In this document: positions 24,536 through 35,984 of the stretch, one piece after another
Layout: each line of letters opens with the position of its first letter
Numbering within the stretch: the stretch's first letter is position 1
DNA from: Ypsolopha sequella
Lineage: Eukaryota > Arthropoda > Insecta > Lepidoptera > Ypsolophidae
Direction: 5' to 3'
DNA length: 64,000 nt
Assembly: GCA_934047225.1 (NCBI GenBank)
Contig: OW204000.1
Coordinates: 11,116,001-11,180,000 of the forward strand
Translations under genes and position numbers: made by a program
The notes under the pieces: model-generated
What the model saw: only the letters and a program-made list of their open reading frames with translations
What the model was told of the DNA's origin: nothing
The model's database searches: none

Positions 24536-25007
24536 ATATTATAATATTAAACTCTGTTCACACTACTACAAAAACCAAGGGTCGGTTGCACAATATTTGA
24601 AATTGTTCATTATTTTGCTAGTAATGGTAGAAATGTATTGCTGACATAACGCTTATGATCAGTTATGAAAATAATCTAGTAAAGTATTGTTTTGTTGCAC
24701 TAAAAAAAAAGTTGAAATTATCGTCGACTCGTATGATGCTTGATCGTTATTTAAGAAAAACCCACCCAAGTCGACAAGACTAATCGGGCTCTAGCCGCAG
24801 TCTGGACAAAGCGAGGATTAGCCGATGTAACCCCGTTCTCCCCACAAAAGGGCAGTTTACACAAGTAATTAGCCCATGTCATACTATAGGTACCTACATT
24901 AGCCAACTGCGTTCGAATATTAACTTAGTCAGATGCTTTTTTTTTGAAGTGTGACGCCAACTTATTTGTCTTTATATAAGTTTTGTAATTAAACATTATT
25001 AAATTAA

Positions 25008-25310
25008 TTTTCAATGCATGTGCTCGTAAAGGCCCACTTTTTATGCATCAAAACCGAACAGAAAGTCGATTATTTTGCCCTAGGGCTTTAATATTTTTTT
25101 TTTTTAATTTATTTACAATGGTTGGCTAACCTGCAGCCTTTCCTGTGTACCATAGACGTTATACTTTTTTTACACCGTTTAACGGCTATGGATACAGTCC
25201 TTTTGAGCCAATTATAATTTAAAGTTCACAAGATTATATTTGTTTTCATTTCCTCACACTATGCATTGAAAAATTTTGTATGATACACGGGCTTAAAAGC
25301 AATACATTAC
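25008..25310 (-). repeat. Dispersed repeat, copy 2 (inverted copy of 1-300)
   Basis: See 1-300; the same landmarks occur in reverse order and complement. It is followed by the palindrome AAAACACTCGCTACGCTCGTG plus TTTT at 25323-25347. Confidence 0.8.
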
Positions 25311-25349
25311 TCGGTTACGTTTAAAACACTCGCTACGCTCGTGTTTTAA

Positions 25350-26340
25350 ATCGTCCTCGTAATTTATTCCTTTGCGCCCTTGTAGCATAAACTACTATTA
25401 AAAATGATTTATATTAATTTAACGTTTATTTTGATACGTGTGCATGTCCCATTAATATGTTCTACTGATGTATGTATGTAAACTTTTTACTGCACAAAAA
25501 TATACAATGCACAAAGGCGAACTTAATGTTAATTAGCATTCTCTACCAGTTAACCTTTAGTGATGTGGAGATTAGAAGGTGCCAAAAGTTAATTAATTAA
25601 TTAATATTAACTTTTAATAATATTTACATAAAATTAAGGAGTAATAATTACGTATCTACTTATAAATACAAAAATGCAAAAATGACATGTGTGGTGACTG
25701 ATTCTGTACCTGTGGTGTAGATAGTGTTGATAGATAAACAACTTTAAACGATACGGATAGATCTCGGTGGACAAGCTGGATAAGTCGCTGCGGCTCGCGA
25801 TAGGCAGAGGTACGGGTTCGAGATGAGATGTATGATGCCCCGTTTGAGATGTATTTTTCGTGAAGACTTGGTTTCAAATGGATTTTTCAATCTTTTAATG
25901 TACTCGTATAAAATTAACAGTTTCCAAAGCGATGAATTTCGCTATAAATCATATTTTAATCTTATCTTAAGGTTTTTAATACAGGTATGTAAATTACCCA
26001 GTCACTCAAACTATAATACATTTTAAATCACGTGTATATTTCCGAACGTTGTTCTAACCAAGGGGATCGCAAGATTGCCCGGCGAATTAGTTTGTGGCCA
26101 GCCTTATTTACTTACGTGCTACGGAGCTAAACCGTAGCCTCGTAGCTGATATATTTGATGTAACTCGTAGCTCCGTAGCTGATTTATTTGATGTAACTTA
26201 TCAACTGGGGGTGCTACGTGTTCGCTTATTTGGGTCGAGTTTTGCGTATTTCGTTGCGGAATTTGAGATTTTTGTCCGTTTCGGTTATTAGGGTTCCGTC
26301 AATAAACGGCCAAGCTTCGACGCCTGTCTGTTAAAGACCG
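25350..26340. other. Unassigned stretch; possible tRNA-like remnant at 25765-25830
   Basis: 25765-25830 has 'ggacaagctggataagtcgc' and 'gaggtacgggttcgaga', suggesting a decayed tRNA-derived SINE. 26130-26200 contains an imperfect direct repeat around 'cgtagctgat.tatttgatg'. No gene seen. Confidence 0.35.
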
Positions 26341-26342
26341 GT

Positions 26343-26475
26343 TAAGGGCCTGTTTCACCACTTCCAGATAAGTGATATCCAGAAGATAAGTTTAAAAATG
26401 GAACGCATTTTGTATGCGTTATATGTCACATATAACTATCAGGCACTTATCTGGAAGTGGTGAAACAGGCCCTTA
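26343..26475. mobile_element. Foldback MITE with perfect 32-bp ends
   Basis: 26343-26374 (TAAGGGCCTGTTTCACCACT...) is exactly complementary to 26444-26475. The flank TTAA on the left against TTAG on the right suggests piggyBac- or Harbinger-type insertion. Interior about 69 bp, non-coding. Confidence 0.8.
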
Positions 26476-26619
26476 GTCAATTAAACTGAAATGTTCTTAC
26501 TAAGAAAATTCTTCGTCGAAGATATATTTTGAAAATTCATTTAGCGCACCTAGCCCACTGATAAAACGTATATTATTATACATACAGTAAAACTGAAGTT
26601 GAAAAAACTTGATTTATAT

Positions 26620-26732
26620 AAAAACGGCTCACCTCAATACGTGTTATGGTCGGGAAAGCCGACCAGTATTGAGGTGAGCCGTTTTTAATCATGATTTAAA
26701 ATCATGAATTATCCTCAAGTCTCAAATTGTTG
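26620..26732. repeat. 'acggctcacctca' repeat collapsed to a hairpin
   Basis: Arms 26620-26639 and 26667-26686 are perfect 20-bp complements. Between them GGTCGG/CCGACC forms an inner stem around GAAAG. 26695-26725 repeats the tail 'aatcatgaattatcctcaag' of the long copy at 8161-8330. Confidence 0.75.
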
Positions 26733-26736
26733 ATAC

Positions 26737-27135
26737 ACTAGCCTCATCCTACTTACCAATGACCTGCTCCAAGGCGGGTGCCGCGGCGGAAGGAGCTGAA
26801 AAAAAGAAGCGGCGCAGATATGTAGCCCTGAGTACGGACTATATGTTTGCGCCCTTCGGCGTTGAGACACTCGGACCGTGGGGACCGAGTGCACATTCTT
26901 TATATAAAGATTTATCAAAACGCCTGGTCGATGCCTCCGGGGACCCTCGGGTTGGGGCTTACCTCGGCCAGAGAATCAGTCTGGCCATACAACGAGGTAA
27001 CGCTGCCAGCCTGCTAGGTACTCTCCCGCACGACGGCAGCGACCTTGATAGAATTTTTTATTTAGTTTAATTTTAAATATTATTTAGTTTTAATTTAATT
27101 ATTTTTTATTGTACAAAACTTGTTTTCTAAAAAAT
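26737..27135 (+). pseudogene. Non-LTR retrotransposon reverse transcriptase, C-terminal end
   Basis: A 103-codon frame (26759-27070) begins inside the element: 5' truncation left no catalytic domain. Residues ~18-60 include 'KRRRYVALSTDYMFAPFGVE' then 'TLGPWGP', and ~70-87 'YLGQRISLAIQRGNAASLLG'. This combination (Y-x-F-x-P-[FV]-x-x-E-T-x-G-x-W-G, then a QR-I-S-x-A-[IV]-Q-R-G-N-A motif) is a known C-terminal signature of an invertebrate LINE group. It is GC-richer than its surroundings. An AT-rich 3' UTR with A-rich tail follows to ~27135. The frame is undamaged, so the insertion may be fairly young. Confidence 0.7.
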
Positions 27136-27389
27136 AAAAAACATTACAAATTTCTCGTCTATCTCACGTATCTAAAGTTTAATTTTATTTATCGCGAAAA
27201 CAATAGTTGAATAATAGAAAACAGTCGCAGTTCAATCTGTTTTATAATAGGAAAAAGTAAACCACTGATGATGTCTTCTCGTTGGAAGCTCTTCAGATAC
27301 AGATTTACTTTTCTTCTGTAACACTACTGTACATCATATACCAGTCTATTTCAATACTGCATGGGTTTTATGATTTTATATACAAACGT

Positions 27390-27505
27390 GTCTCACGCTT
27401 GTCTTCTAGAATGGTAGACAGAGACTACATATTTCCATTTGCTACGATCCTGACACACCTCTTTCGCCTTCATATCCATCGATCTATACATACAAACTCT
27501 TCTAT
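27390..27505 (+). repeat. 'cgcctgtcttccagaggggt' repeat, truncated
   Basis: 'cacgcttgtcttctagaatg', 'gctacgatcctgacacacct' and 'ctctttcgcc' match the 20328 family. Confidence 0.65.
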
Positions 27506-27800
27506 TCTTATTTAAAAATCTTCCACTCTAATTCCACGGTGTAAATAAAAAGCGGGTACAGTACAGCTAAACACAGCCTGATTAGAAAACCAGGCGCGTG
27601 TGAAGAGACACGTGCTAGGCGCGAACAAAGGAAACAACATGTCAATTAAACATATTTGCTCGTTCTTTTCATGGTTCCGTTGCAGAATTGATAACCGGAT
27701 GTGTTTGGTATGAGTCGAGTACCCACACGCTTTGTGTACGACTGAATATAGATAAACATTATAAGGAGTACATTATTAAACTATTAAAATTATTAGTGCA

Positions 27801-28125
27801 CCAAGGAGCACATCAGAGCGGTCAAGAATCATGAAATCAACAAATCAGCCATAGCAGAAAATCTACTTGGAACAGTCACTGGATTGAGCTGCATAAACCA
27901 AGTATTCTGTCGACGGAACGTCATTATATTCCAAGATTAGTGAGGGAAGCAGTTGAAATTAAGAAACACAAATTTTCAACCGAAAAGATGGCTTCAAACT
28001 GTCGAGTAGGTACTTGGAATCCAGTGATTGAGTTGTGCAAGAGCAAGGCTCGTAAAAGATCGTGTGATTTCCGAACGGACACCGTAAGTGGAGTGTGTAG
28101 GCTGGTAGCTTATTATTGTGATTAG
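27801..28125 (+). pseudogene. Decayed Penelope-like GIY-YIG endonuclease fragment
   Basis: Pieces in different frames read KEHIRAVKNHEINKSAIAE (27803 on), then RLVREAVEIKKHK (27938 on), then GTWNPVIELCKSKARK. I associate the order 'EH..A[VI]K....NSA.AEH', '[RL]..REA[IV]EI.KH', 'FNR.DG..LS..W.P[VI]' with the C-terminal endonuclease part of Penelope-like elements. At least two frameshifts and missing residues show it is dead. The GIY and YIG residues themselves are not visible. An alternative is an unrelated retroelement endonuclease with the same helix. Confidence 0.5.
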
Positions 28126-28464
28126 TTGAATTTTTGCTTTGCAACATTTTCTTATCCATAAAATAGCCCTATATCCATTGATATAAGAAATAGGGAGATA
28201 CGGTACGTTCTTATATCGTCAACTGAAAAATGGACCTCTTTTTTGAACGAGCGCCACCAAACGAAAGAGATAGAGCGAAGAGCATCGACAGTAGCGCGTA
28301 CCGAGATGAAGCGAATAAATAAATGTCCTATGTGTGTAAGTCCACGCGCAGGAAGCCGGCTTCCCTTTTGTTTTGTCTAAGTCACGTTAATTTAAAAACC
28401 CCATAATTAAAAATACATATTACTATTCAAAACTTTTTAAACTAGAAAATATACAATACACAAA

Positions 28465-28586
28465 ATATAGGTAATAAGGTTTTGTTGAATAACTATTGAG
28501 TGAATTTTGAACTTGAAGGTGTTCTGTTTCGATAATTAGAAAAAGGCGGGTTTTTCACAATCCGGCTGCGAAACCGCTCTTAAACA
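28465..28586 (+). repeat. Dispersed repeat (first copy 2091-2213)
   Basis: Direct-orientation partner of 2091-2213, with shared 'ggcgggtttttcacaatccg'-type block and spacing. Confidence 0.7.
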
Positions 28587-28589
28587 AAA

Positions 28590-29189
28590 CACAATTCATA
28601 CTTGACCACATAATTTTTTCCTCCGTAACGAACCGTAATGCAATTATTCGTAATAATCGTAATAACAGGATGAGACGTCGCGACAAAGCCACTGCGTCCC
28701 CGCCCCATAATCACTCAGACAATTAAAATGTCATCAAGTAAAAAAACTGAGCACGGTTTTTACACCTAACCGACATGGCTTACTTTAATTATGTCAAAAT
28801 AAAAAGCGTAGAAGAACCTCTACGTAATACTGGTTGGTAAGAAGAAAAACTTGAAATTAGAATGTGATTAGAAGCGTCACATAACTGTCAGGGCATTATA
28901 CGGTTTAAAATTGTGACTTTTGGATTCAAAAAATACTTCAACACGTTTAAGCAACACATTATACCTGTTCAACACAACAATCTCTGATCAAGTTTCAGAA
29001 TTACACGTTCCATTTAGCAAAATATTACACATCGATTCAAGAAAATGTATAGTTACTCACTCATACTTAGATAAAAATGGGGCCTGAGAAAATAATATCA
29101 ATATTATAATTTGTTTGAGCAGCTCATCATATTTTCTCGAATTCTATAGAATAGCACGTTTGATATAAAAAAAAACTTGGTAAGGTGTT
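28590..29189. other. Unassigned stretch
   Basis: Nothing recognised. Confidence 0.35.
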
Positions 29190-30211
29190 AAGTACATAAG
29201 ATAAGATAAGATCATTTATTTGCAATAAAGCCACACAAAAGTTATGTACTAAGGCATGCAAAATACATTGGTAAATAACACAGAAACTAAAACTAATTAT
29301 TGGAAAATAAAATATTAATAAGATTAATTGAAATACATAAAAAAAAGAAAAATGAATATTATTTAGAACTTAAAAATAAATTAAATTAATGAATAATAAA
29401 TAAATTGATTAAATTAAGAGATTACAAATTATCAAAAGGTATACTTATAATACTTACTTTAATAACTAAAAAATTATTCCCTACATGCATAATACTCAGA
29501 CAAATTATAAAAAGGTCTATCCAGTAGATACGTTCTAAGTTTTCTTGAAAATTCGTTAACATTATTACTATCTTTTATAGTTTTATTAAGTTTATTGAAA
29601 ATTTTCAGTCCTGAGTAATTAATATTTTGTTGAAATACACCATAATTTGGGTGAGGTAAAACTAAATGTTTACAATTTCTTAAGAAATGGGTTTGAGTGT
29701 CACTGACCTTTTTGTAATCACTTAGGGATTTAAATTTTTTTATTGATACTAAATAGATATACAAACAAGTAACTGTTAATATTTTATGTTTTATAAATAA
29801 AGGTTTACAACATAGGAATAAGAATTCCCACAACACAATTAAGTGGTTCGACCTGACATTCAAATTACTTGCCACCAAAATACTGGAACAACGATCGAGA
29901 TCCAAACTTAAATAAGCAAAAAAAAAGAAATTTAATCATGAGAAACAATAATAACGACTTCTAAGAAATTTGACTTGGTGTAACTACGGAAGCCACGCAA
30001 CTTTGAACTTGATTTTAGAACTTCGACAGCCAAAAACATAGCTTACAACCCAAAAAATAAAGCTCTTATCTGAATAAATGAGAATTGATTTCACTATTGT
30101 TAAGCATGTATGCCTATCAATTATACCATAGAGCATGAGAGAGTATGGGTGAATTGCGCGATTGAAAATCAAAGAACAGATATAATTTTCGGACAAATAG
30201 TGTTGTCTCAT
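29190..30211 (-). pseudogene. Jockey/CR1-like LINE, 3' half of reverse transcriptase
   Basis: A minus-strand frame of 143 codons (29905-29474) carries 'CKPLFIKHKILTVTCLYIYL', a middle 'THFLRNCKHLVLPHPNYGVF', and the end 'YSGLKIFNKLNKTIKDSNNV' then 'FSRKLRTYLLDRPFYNLSEY'. This is the usual order at the C-terminus of jockey/CR1 reverse transcriptases (thumb onward, ending in a K-x-x-L-x-x-x-FY-x-x-x-EY/F block). A second frame upstream (30211-29984) resembles the preceding 'SYGI' region but is badly eroded. The 3' UTR runs to ~29200 and ends in a TTATC simple repeat after 'tgcaaataaatgat', a typical tail. 5'-truncated and inactive. Confidence 0.7.
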
Positions 30212-30219
30212 GCTGTCTA

Positions 30220-31109
30220 AATAGTTTTTTTAAGTACTTCGGTATACAGGAGCTGGGGAGATTACAATCGATTAATCACATAGTGATTATATTGTCCTAG
30301 CATCTCGAAAAGAAACGTGATACAATATTTTTACGATCGAGATTTTTTCTCTATCTCAATAACATCTTTGTTTTTATTTGAAAATAATATTTGCGATCGT
30401 GAGAAAATTTATTTAGTGTATTTTAACGGTTTCTTACCACAACATTATTTCTTTTTGTGCGGTCCGTTTAATAAACTAGCCGACGCTCCGCAGCGTTGCC
30501 CGCGTGGATCCTATATGTTTTGTGATCCCGTTTCTCCCGATCCCGTGGGAGTTTCTTAAAATCCTGTCTCAGCAGCTATACAGGCTGTAAACAGACTGCG
30601 ACCTTTAAATAATACCATATAATCTAATGATCATACTGAACTACCCTCTGAGTACACGCGCAAAAATCAGAGAAAAAGATATTCAACTGTAATTGAAAGA
30701 CTATAACTCGCACAAGGAAGGTCCATTTTGAAGCGCTGCGCGTGAACAGCTGTTTCGCGCTCAACGCTGCCTCAAAAAACGCCCGTATCTCGTTGCATTA
30801 GGGTTCACGCATTTTTGTTTGAAACTCAAATGTTTCCTAAACTAATGGTTTTGGTTCTTGGGAAAAGTGATTCAGTATGATCAGTAGAGTATGTAATTTT
30901 ATTTAAAAGTAGCCATCTGTTTACACCCGGTTTAGGTCATACAAGGAACCTACCGTTCATACTTCTTGTTTCTAGGCCCAGCTGTGTGATCTAGGCGTTG
31001 ATAGATCAGGCAGTCAGGTATTCTTTTATATATAGGTAGGTATGTATAAAGATGTGTTTTGCCATAACTGCGCTAGTTCTAAATATCATATGGAACAAAG
31101 ATGTGTATA
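30220..31109. other. Unassigned stretch with a decayed repeat at about 30465-30560
   Basis: 'actagccgacgctccgcagc' followed by 'gcccgcgtgga' and 'atcccgtgggagt' resembles a common lepidopteran repeat, strongly decayed. No gene seen. Confidence 0.35.
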
Positions 31110-31172
31110 CCCACCCACGCTTGTCTCCCAAAATGGTAAGCAAAGAGTAGATCTCCATATCCTACGACCTTG
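31110..31172 (+). repeat. 'cgcctgtcttccagaggggt' repeat, short fragment
   Basis: 'cacgcttgtctcccaaaatg' and 'cctacgacc' align with the start of 20328-20562. Confidence 0.5.
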
Positions 31173-31179
31173 TTTTAGA

Positions 31180-33171
31180 AAGACACAGAAAAAGAATACC
31201 TATCTTCTAAAGCATTAAACTAGTTCCACAACTCCGATCGAGACTTCTTCTAAAACTCAACAACATCACTAGAGGCTCCATTGTCCAGCATTAACACGTC
31301 ACTCGAGAGATGATAATGGCAGAAGCAGCCGTACCCCAGTTAATTGCTTTAATAACTTCCTGTGTCAAAATAACAAAAGAGCTATGCAGTATTAACAGAA
31401 CGAGTAATGATTGTAGTGGCGAACGGCTTCTGTTTCTTGTTCAGACATAGTGACCTGTCGTTGCTGCTTTTTGTAAAGTATTTACTTTTAGAGTGAGATG
31501 AATTATTGATAGAATCGTTGGATAAAATAGTAGTTTTTGATAGACATATTTGTTTAAGACTCTTTTTTTTATAAAATAGATAATATTATCAAGTAATTAA
31601 GATATACGATTTAAATAAGTTAGAAACAAATTCGCTGGCCCGCGATCGGCAAAATGGCGCAGTGTTTGACCTCAGACCAAAAAAAAAATTAAAACGTAGT
31701 TTATTTACTCTTTATAATTTATTTACTCCATGTAACGAGAAAAGCAGACCAAAAGTGAGACAGTTTCGTGTTCGTACACGTCTTGAAACTTACACATGCG
31801 CAATCTGTCTTAGTTTTTACTACGCGGCAAGCTAAGCGCACAGATATATACAAAACCGGCCTCACTTCAATGTTGACAGCGCTCCGCCTTGAACTTTTAT
31901 TTAGTCTGAGTGTTTGAGTATATTTTTTAAACAGAATTTGTTTCTTATTTGACTTTTCAATTTTGCACTTACGTTTGATTAATTATTATTTAATAAATAT
32001 AAACTGATTTTATATAATTAAAAGAAATATATAAATAAAAGATATAATAGTATATAATTAATAGTTTTCAATGTACATGTATTGCACTGTACTTGAACTT
32101 CTCACTTTTAATCTGTAAGATTAATCCGAGCCAGGATCTGAACTGCGATCTATTGTTTTAGAAACAATGAAAATTAAGAGGGTTAATCAGCGTTCATTAA
32201 TCATTCAGCTAATACTTATTAGCTATCGTTTAAGGAAAGAAAAGAAATCCACTCTAGGAAAAATTAAAGCACTCTACCAATTTTCTAATTCTAATCCTTT
32301 GTTAGTCCTACAATATGAACACGAACCCACAGCCACAATTAAATTGGAATCATTATTGTGCCCAAACCTACTTACGTAGCAACAAATACTAAATTATTGC
32401 GTTCTAAATAAATTTGTCGTTTTATACAAGTGTGTGAATTAACATTGTGAATTGAATGCTTGGAAAATTTTGTTAGTGTAACGGGTTTTTCACTTATTTC
32501 GAAAGTGACGATATTGCAAACAATTATGTTTTGACTTTGTTTGTTGCTCACATATCTGTCAAACATGCTCAAATTTTGAAACTAAATAATTTAATTGGTG
32601 ACAGCTACTAAAAAAACACGTGTCGTTAGTCGTTACACACGTGCAGATATGAGTTTTGACATAATTTAACCCTTTAAAACCCGCATTTACCTACACATCA
32701 CGACACTGATGACGGTCACACAGTTGTGGAAACAAAAATAAACCTAAAATCGAGGATGTAAAAAAGGAAGAGCGCCAATTTCGTCTGCTTATAACCAATA
32801 ATTACAAAGAGGTACAGACAGCTCAACATGTTGGTTGAACGCATACCCATGGTGCTGTTGGATCGGGTGTATGGGTACGACTTTTGGATATTCAATAAAT
32901 TCATTCTGTAAATAAACCTTTATGTATTTAAAACAGAATAACTGATATTATAATACAGGACATAATAAAAAAAAAAAACTTAGGATATTTTATAAAGTAC
33001 GAGTATAATACTTTCAAGTTCTAGAGTTATATTTTGTTTTTGATGAAGATTTTTTACAGAATTATAGCTCTTAAATATTGATTTTCATTAATATCAACCA
33101 TGCTTACACATAATTTTTTTACAAAAACTATAAATATGCATTTTGAAGCCTGAAAATCTGTTTTCAGAATT
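31180..33171. other. Unassigned stretch
   Basis: No supported gene. 31740-31890 is GC-richer and shares 'gcgcaatctgtct' with 33844, perhaps an old repeat. Confidence 0.35.
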
Positions 33172-33716
33172 TAATCGGTTTTCTAAAACCATCACGTTTT
33201 ATTATGTGTTTTATCCATCTGTTTCTAAGAGAAGTCTAGTACAGCTTAGTGGTCTGCCGTTGTAATTACAATCGTCGATTCCTTGAACAACCGGTGATTC
33301 CTGCCACCCTAGTGGTGATGATGCCTATTTAATTGATTTTCTAAATCCCTCACGCTTGGTCATGTTTTTATCTAAATCTGTATTCTAAGAGAGGTCTAGA
33401 AGCACGATCGTCCCCAGCATGTTGGTCCGTCAGGGACTCATTCAGCAAGGGGTTGCATGACCGACACGGAACAGTGGTCTGCCGTTGTAATTACAATCAT
33501 CGTTTCCTTGAACAACCGGTGATTGCTGCTGCCCTAGTGGTGATGACGCCTTGGGCTAATGGGCGCAACTTGAGCTCCGCGGTTCTCAAGGGTTTGCCGA
33601 ATGTCGGTATCGAAGTATATACATTACGATTATGTTGTGTTACCGTCACACTTTTGCTCAATAAGCAAGTAGAATGTATAAAGTGACCTTAGACCTTAGC
33701 CTTTATACAAGAGACT
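33172..33716 (+). repeat. Internally duplicated repeat, possible LINE 3' region
   Basis: 33172-33328 and 33329-33552 are direct copies ('ttaat.g.ttttctaaa', 'tctaagag.ggtctag', 'gtggtctgccgttgtaatta', 'ccttgaacaaccggtgatt', 'ccctagtggtgatga'). The second has about 65 extra bases around 33400-33465. The block continues to a 'gaccttagaccttagcc' simple tail. Non-coding. Confidence 0.6.
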
Positions 33717-34687
33717 TGGTAAGTCATGAGATGAGAAGAAGCAAAGATTTCAAAAGTTAAGAAGAGCCCTGGCACCTAAAATCTATGGCATTGCTTTTGA
33801 ATGCGTGCGTTAACATAATGCCGACGCGCGCACACTTATGAGTGCGCAATCTGTCTACCTACGGTCAGCAAACTGATTAGGCTACTAAAGTTGTTAAAAT
33901 GATTAACTTTAAGTGCACTTAAGGCGTCCATCTATCACTGTGTTCATATGAGTGGATTCCAAACGTGTGAGCGTCACCCGTTTAAAGGTGGAAACATTTT
34001 GGTGCTGTCATAGTACGGTGAGGGCTTATCTTTACTTTTGAAATCTTTGGCTAAAAGACCCTTCTGACAAAATTTCCATGTGGAGAATTTGGTTTAAAAG
34101 TAACACGTATTTCATCATTGTAAGAGTGCATAAATTTAGATTTTTCGTAGTAAAAATAATAATAAATATAATTTTGTCATTTCATACATAATATAATATA
34201 ACAAATAATATCACTGAGTCCACTGCGAGTTCCATATATAATTCGGCTGTAGATACAAATCCAAGTCACGTTGATTATACATACATTACTATTGGGTTTT
34301 TGTAGTCTAAACTATAAAATAGAAATAGAAAAATAGTTGTTAAACAACAAACGAAAAATTGCTAAACCTTTTAAAGAACATTAAAAAGACAATTTGCTCT
34401 ACCATTGTACGAGGGCTATACAGCAATATACTTCTTTGGCTTTTGTCTTCAGCGCTTTCAAAGCACACGTGTGAATTGACCTGATTTCGTTGAATAGACC
34501 TAACCCTTAATTACATTTTTATACACGTGTTTACACAATTAAACTTGTCTATAGAAAATAAACGAGGAATTGGTTTACTGAATAAATTAGGTGTGCGTCA
34601 AAATGTTGTTCTGGCTGTGGAAACTTACGTTTTAACTGTTGCGCAGGAACACTTTTTGCCTTTATTGAAGTAATAGGAATGAAAAGC
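33717..34687. other. Unassigned stretch
   Basis: Nothing recognised beyond short frames. Confidence 0.35.
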
Positions 34688-34853
34688 CGCGGGTCTACCG
34701 CGTAATTCTGATTTTCATCAACATCAACTTGAAATTGAAATTTGTCGTGCGTGCGACGACGCCCGCCTAACATGCCATCTCTTTTGTACGCGTTGAATTT
34801 CGCATGCATTTGCTTGAAGTTGATAAAAATCAGAATTACGCGGTAGACCCGCT
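34688..34853. mobile_element. Foldback MITE with 'gcgggtctaccgcg' ends
   Basis: The left arm from 34689 reads GCGGGTCTACCGCGTAATTC then TGATTTTCATCAAC; the right arm read inward is the same with one or two changes. About 166 bp, non-coding. A lone matching terminus occurs at 24517-24530. Confidence 0.8.
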
Positions 34854-34854
34854 G

Positions 34855-35556
34855 GTCAGATCTTTCTCTAATAGTTCATAATCTTCCAATTTCTTTTATT
34901 GTCATTTTTTCTGAAGTCATAATAAAAGTCTGGGAGTACATTTAAATAAATTATAAAAGTTTGGTTCTTTGTCCGTAAAGTAATTGAAAAAAAAAACTGA
35001 TTGAGCTGTATACGCGATAGGTGCAGAAACCGTTAAACGATGGTGCTCAAGCCCAAAATAGTATTTTTTTTCTTATACGTCACACATGTCGAATAATTAC
35101 GACAAAATTCACTTATAAAGATAACAAAACAAACATTGTAATTACAAAGATTACACGGTCAACAGCTACTAATCGTTTATTACACGACTTGTAAAAATGA
35201 ATAATTCATAGAGTACTATCTCTTGACTACAAGTATTACAACCTGGCAGCAGTTAACACCAATTATGAAAATTACATCAAAAAGGGAGAACTTTCTTGAT
35301 AATATACAATAGAATTCTAATGTGAACGAATAATATGTTTATAATTTGTTTGTTTTATTGTCTGATTTACATTTTACTGTATTTAATTGGAGCGATTTAT
35401 ATTCTTAGTGCGTTTTTCAAAAGCCACGTGCCCTTTCTTGTGTATGCTCGAATATGGTGTTTAAATAATACCTATAAATATTTTAATAATTCACAAGTTT
35501 TTATTTGAATGACTGACATTAAAACGGTTGGTTACAACAATTACATCGTATGTTTG
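34855..35556. other. Unassigned stretch
   Basis: Nothing recognised. Confidence 0.35.
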
Positions 35557-35560
35557 TTAA

Positions 35561-35976
35561 GGCGATATGTAAAAGTTTTAGCGTCCCTGTTACTCCATAT
35601 GTGAAAAATCCCTCAGTGCGAGAGGGACGGATTCGTGGAAAATAGCAAAAAGTCGGTTTTTCATTAATATAAAATGTACTAAAGATGCTATCAAAATTTC
35701 ATTTAACCAGGTCTTAGAAACCGTTAAAACCCATCTAATAAAATATAATTGCAGTCCATATGTCATTCTAAATTGTCAGACCAGGAGAATTGGTGTCGAA
35801 GAGGATCTCATTTCAATAAATATTTCTATCGAACCGAATTTATCCAATTGCGTTTCTGTTTCTACAGGTCCCTAGAAAAAGAATCCAAAAATAATATACT
35901 ATTTTATCAAAATAATAAATTATTTATTGAAGTAGATATATAAGTTCTTAAAGTGTCGATTTTTTTTTTTAGCGCC
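35561..35976 (+). mobile_element. TTAA MITE, subfamily A, best copy
   Basis: 416 bp between TTAA at 35557-35560 and 35977-35980. It starts GGCGATATGTAAAAGTTTTA and ends in a T-run then AGCGCC. Copies: 19606-19990 (-) and 53327-53746 (+, decayed). The first ~130 bp is shared with subfamily B (560, 19190). Confidence 0.8.
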
Positions 35977-35984
35977 TTAACTTG

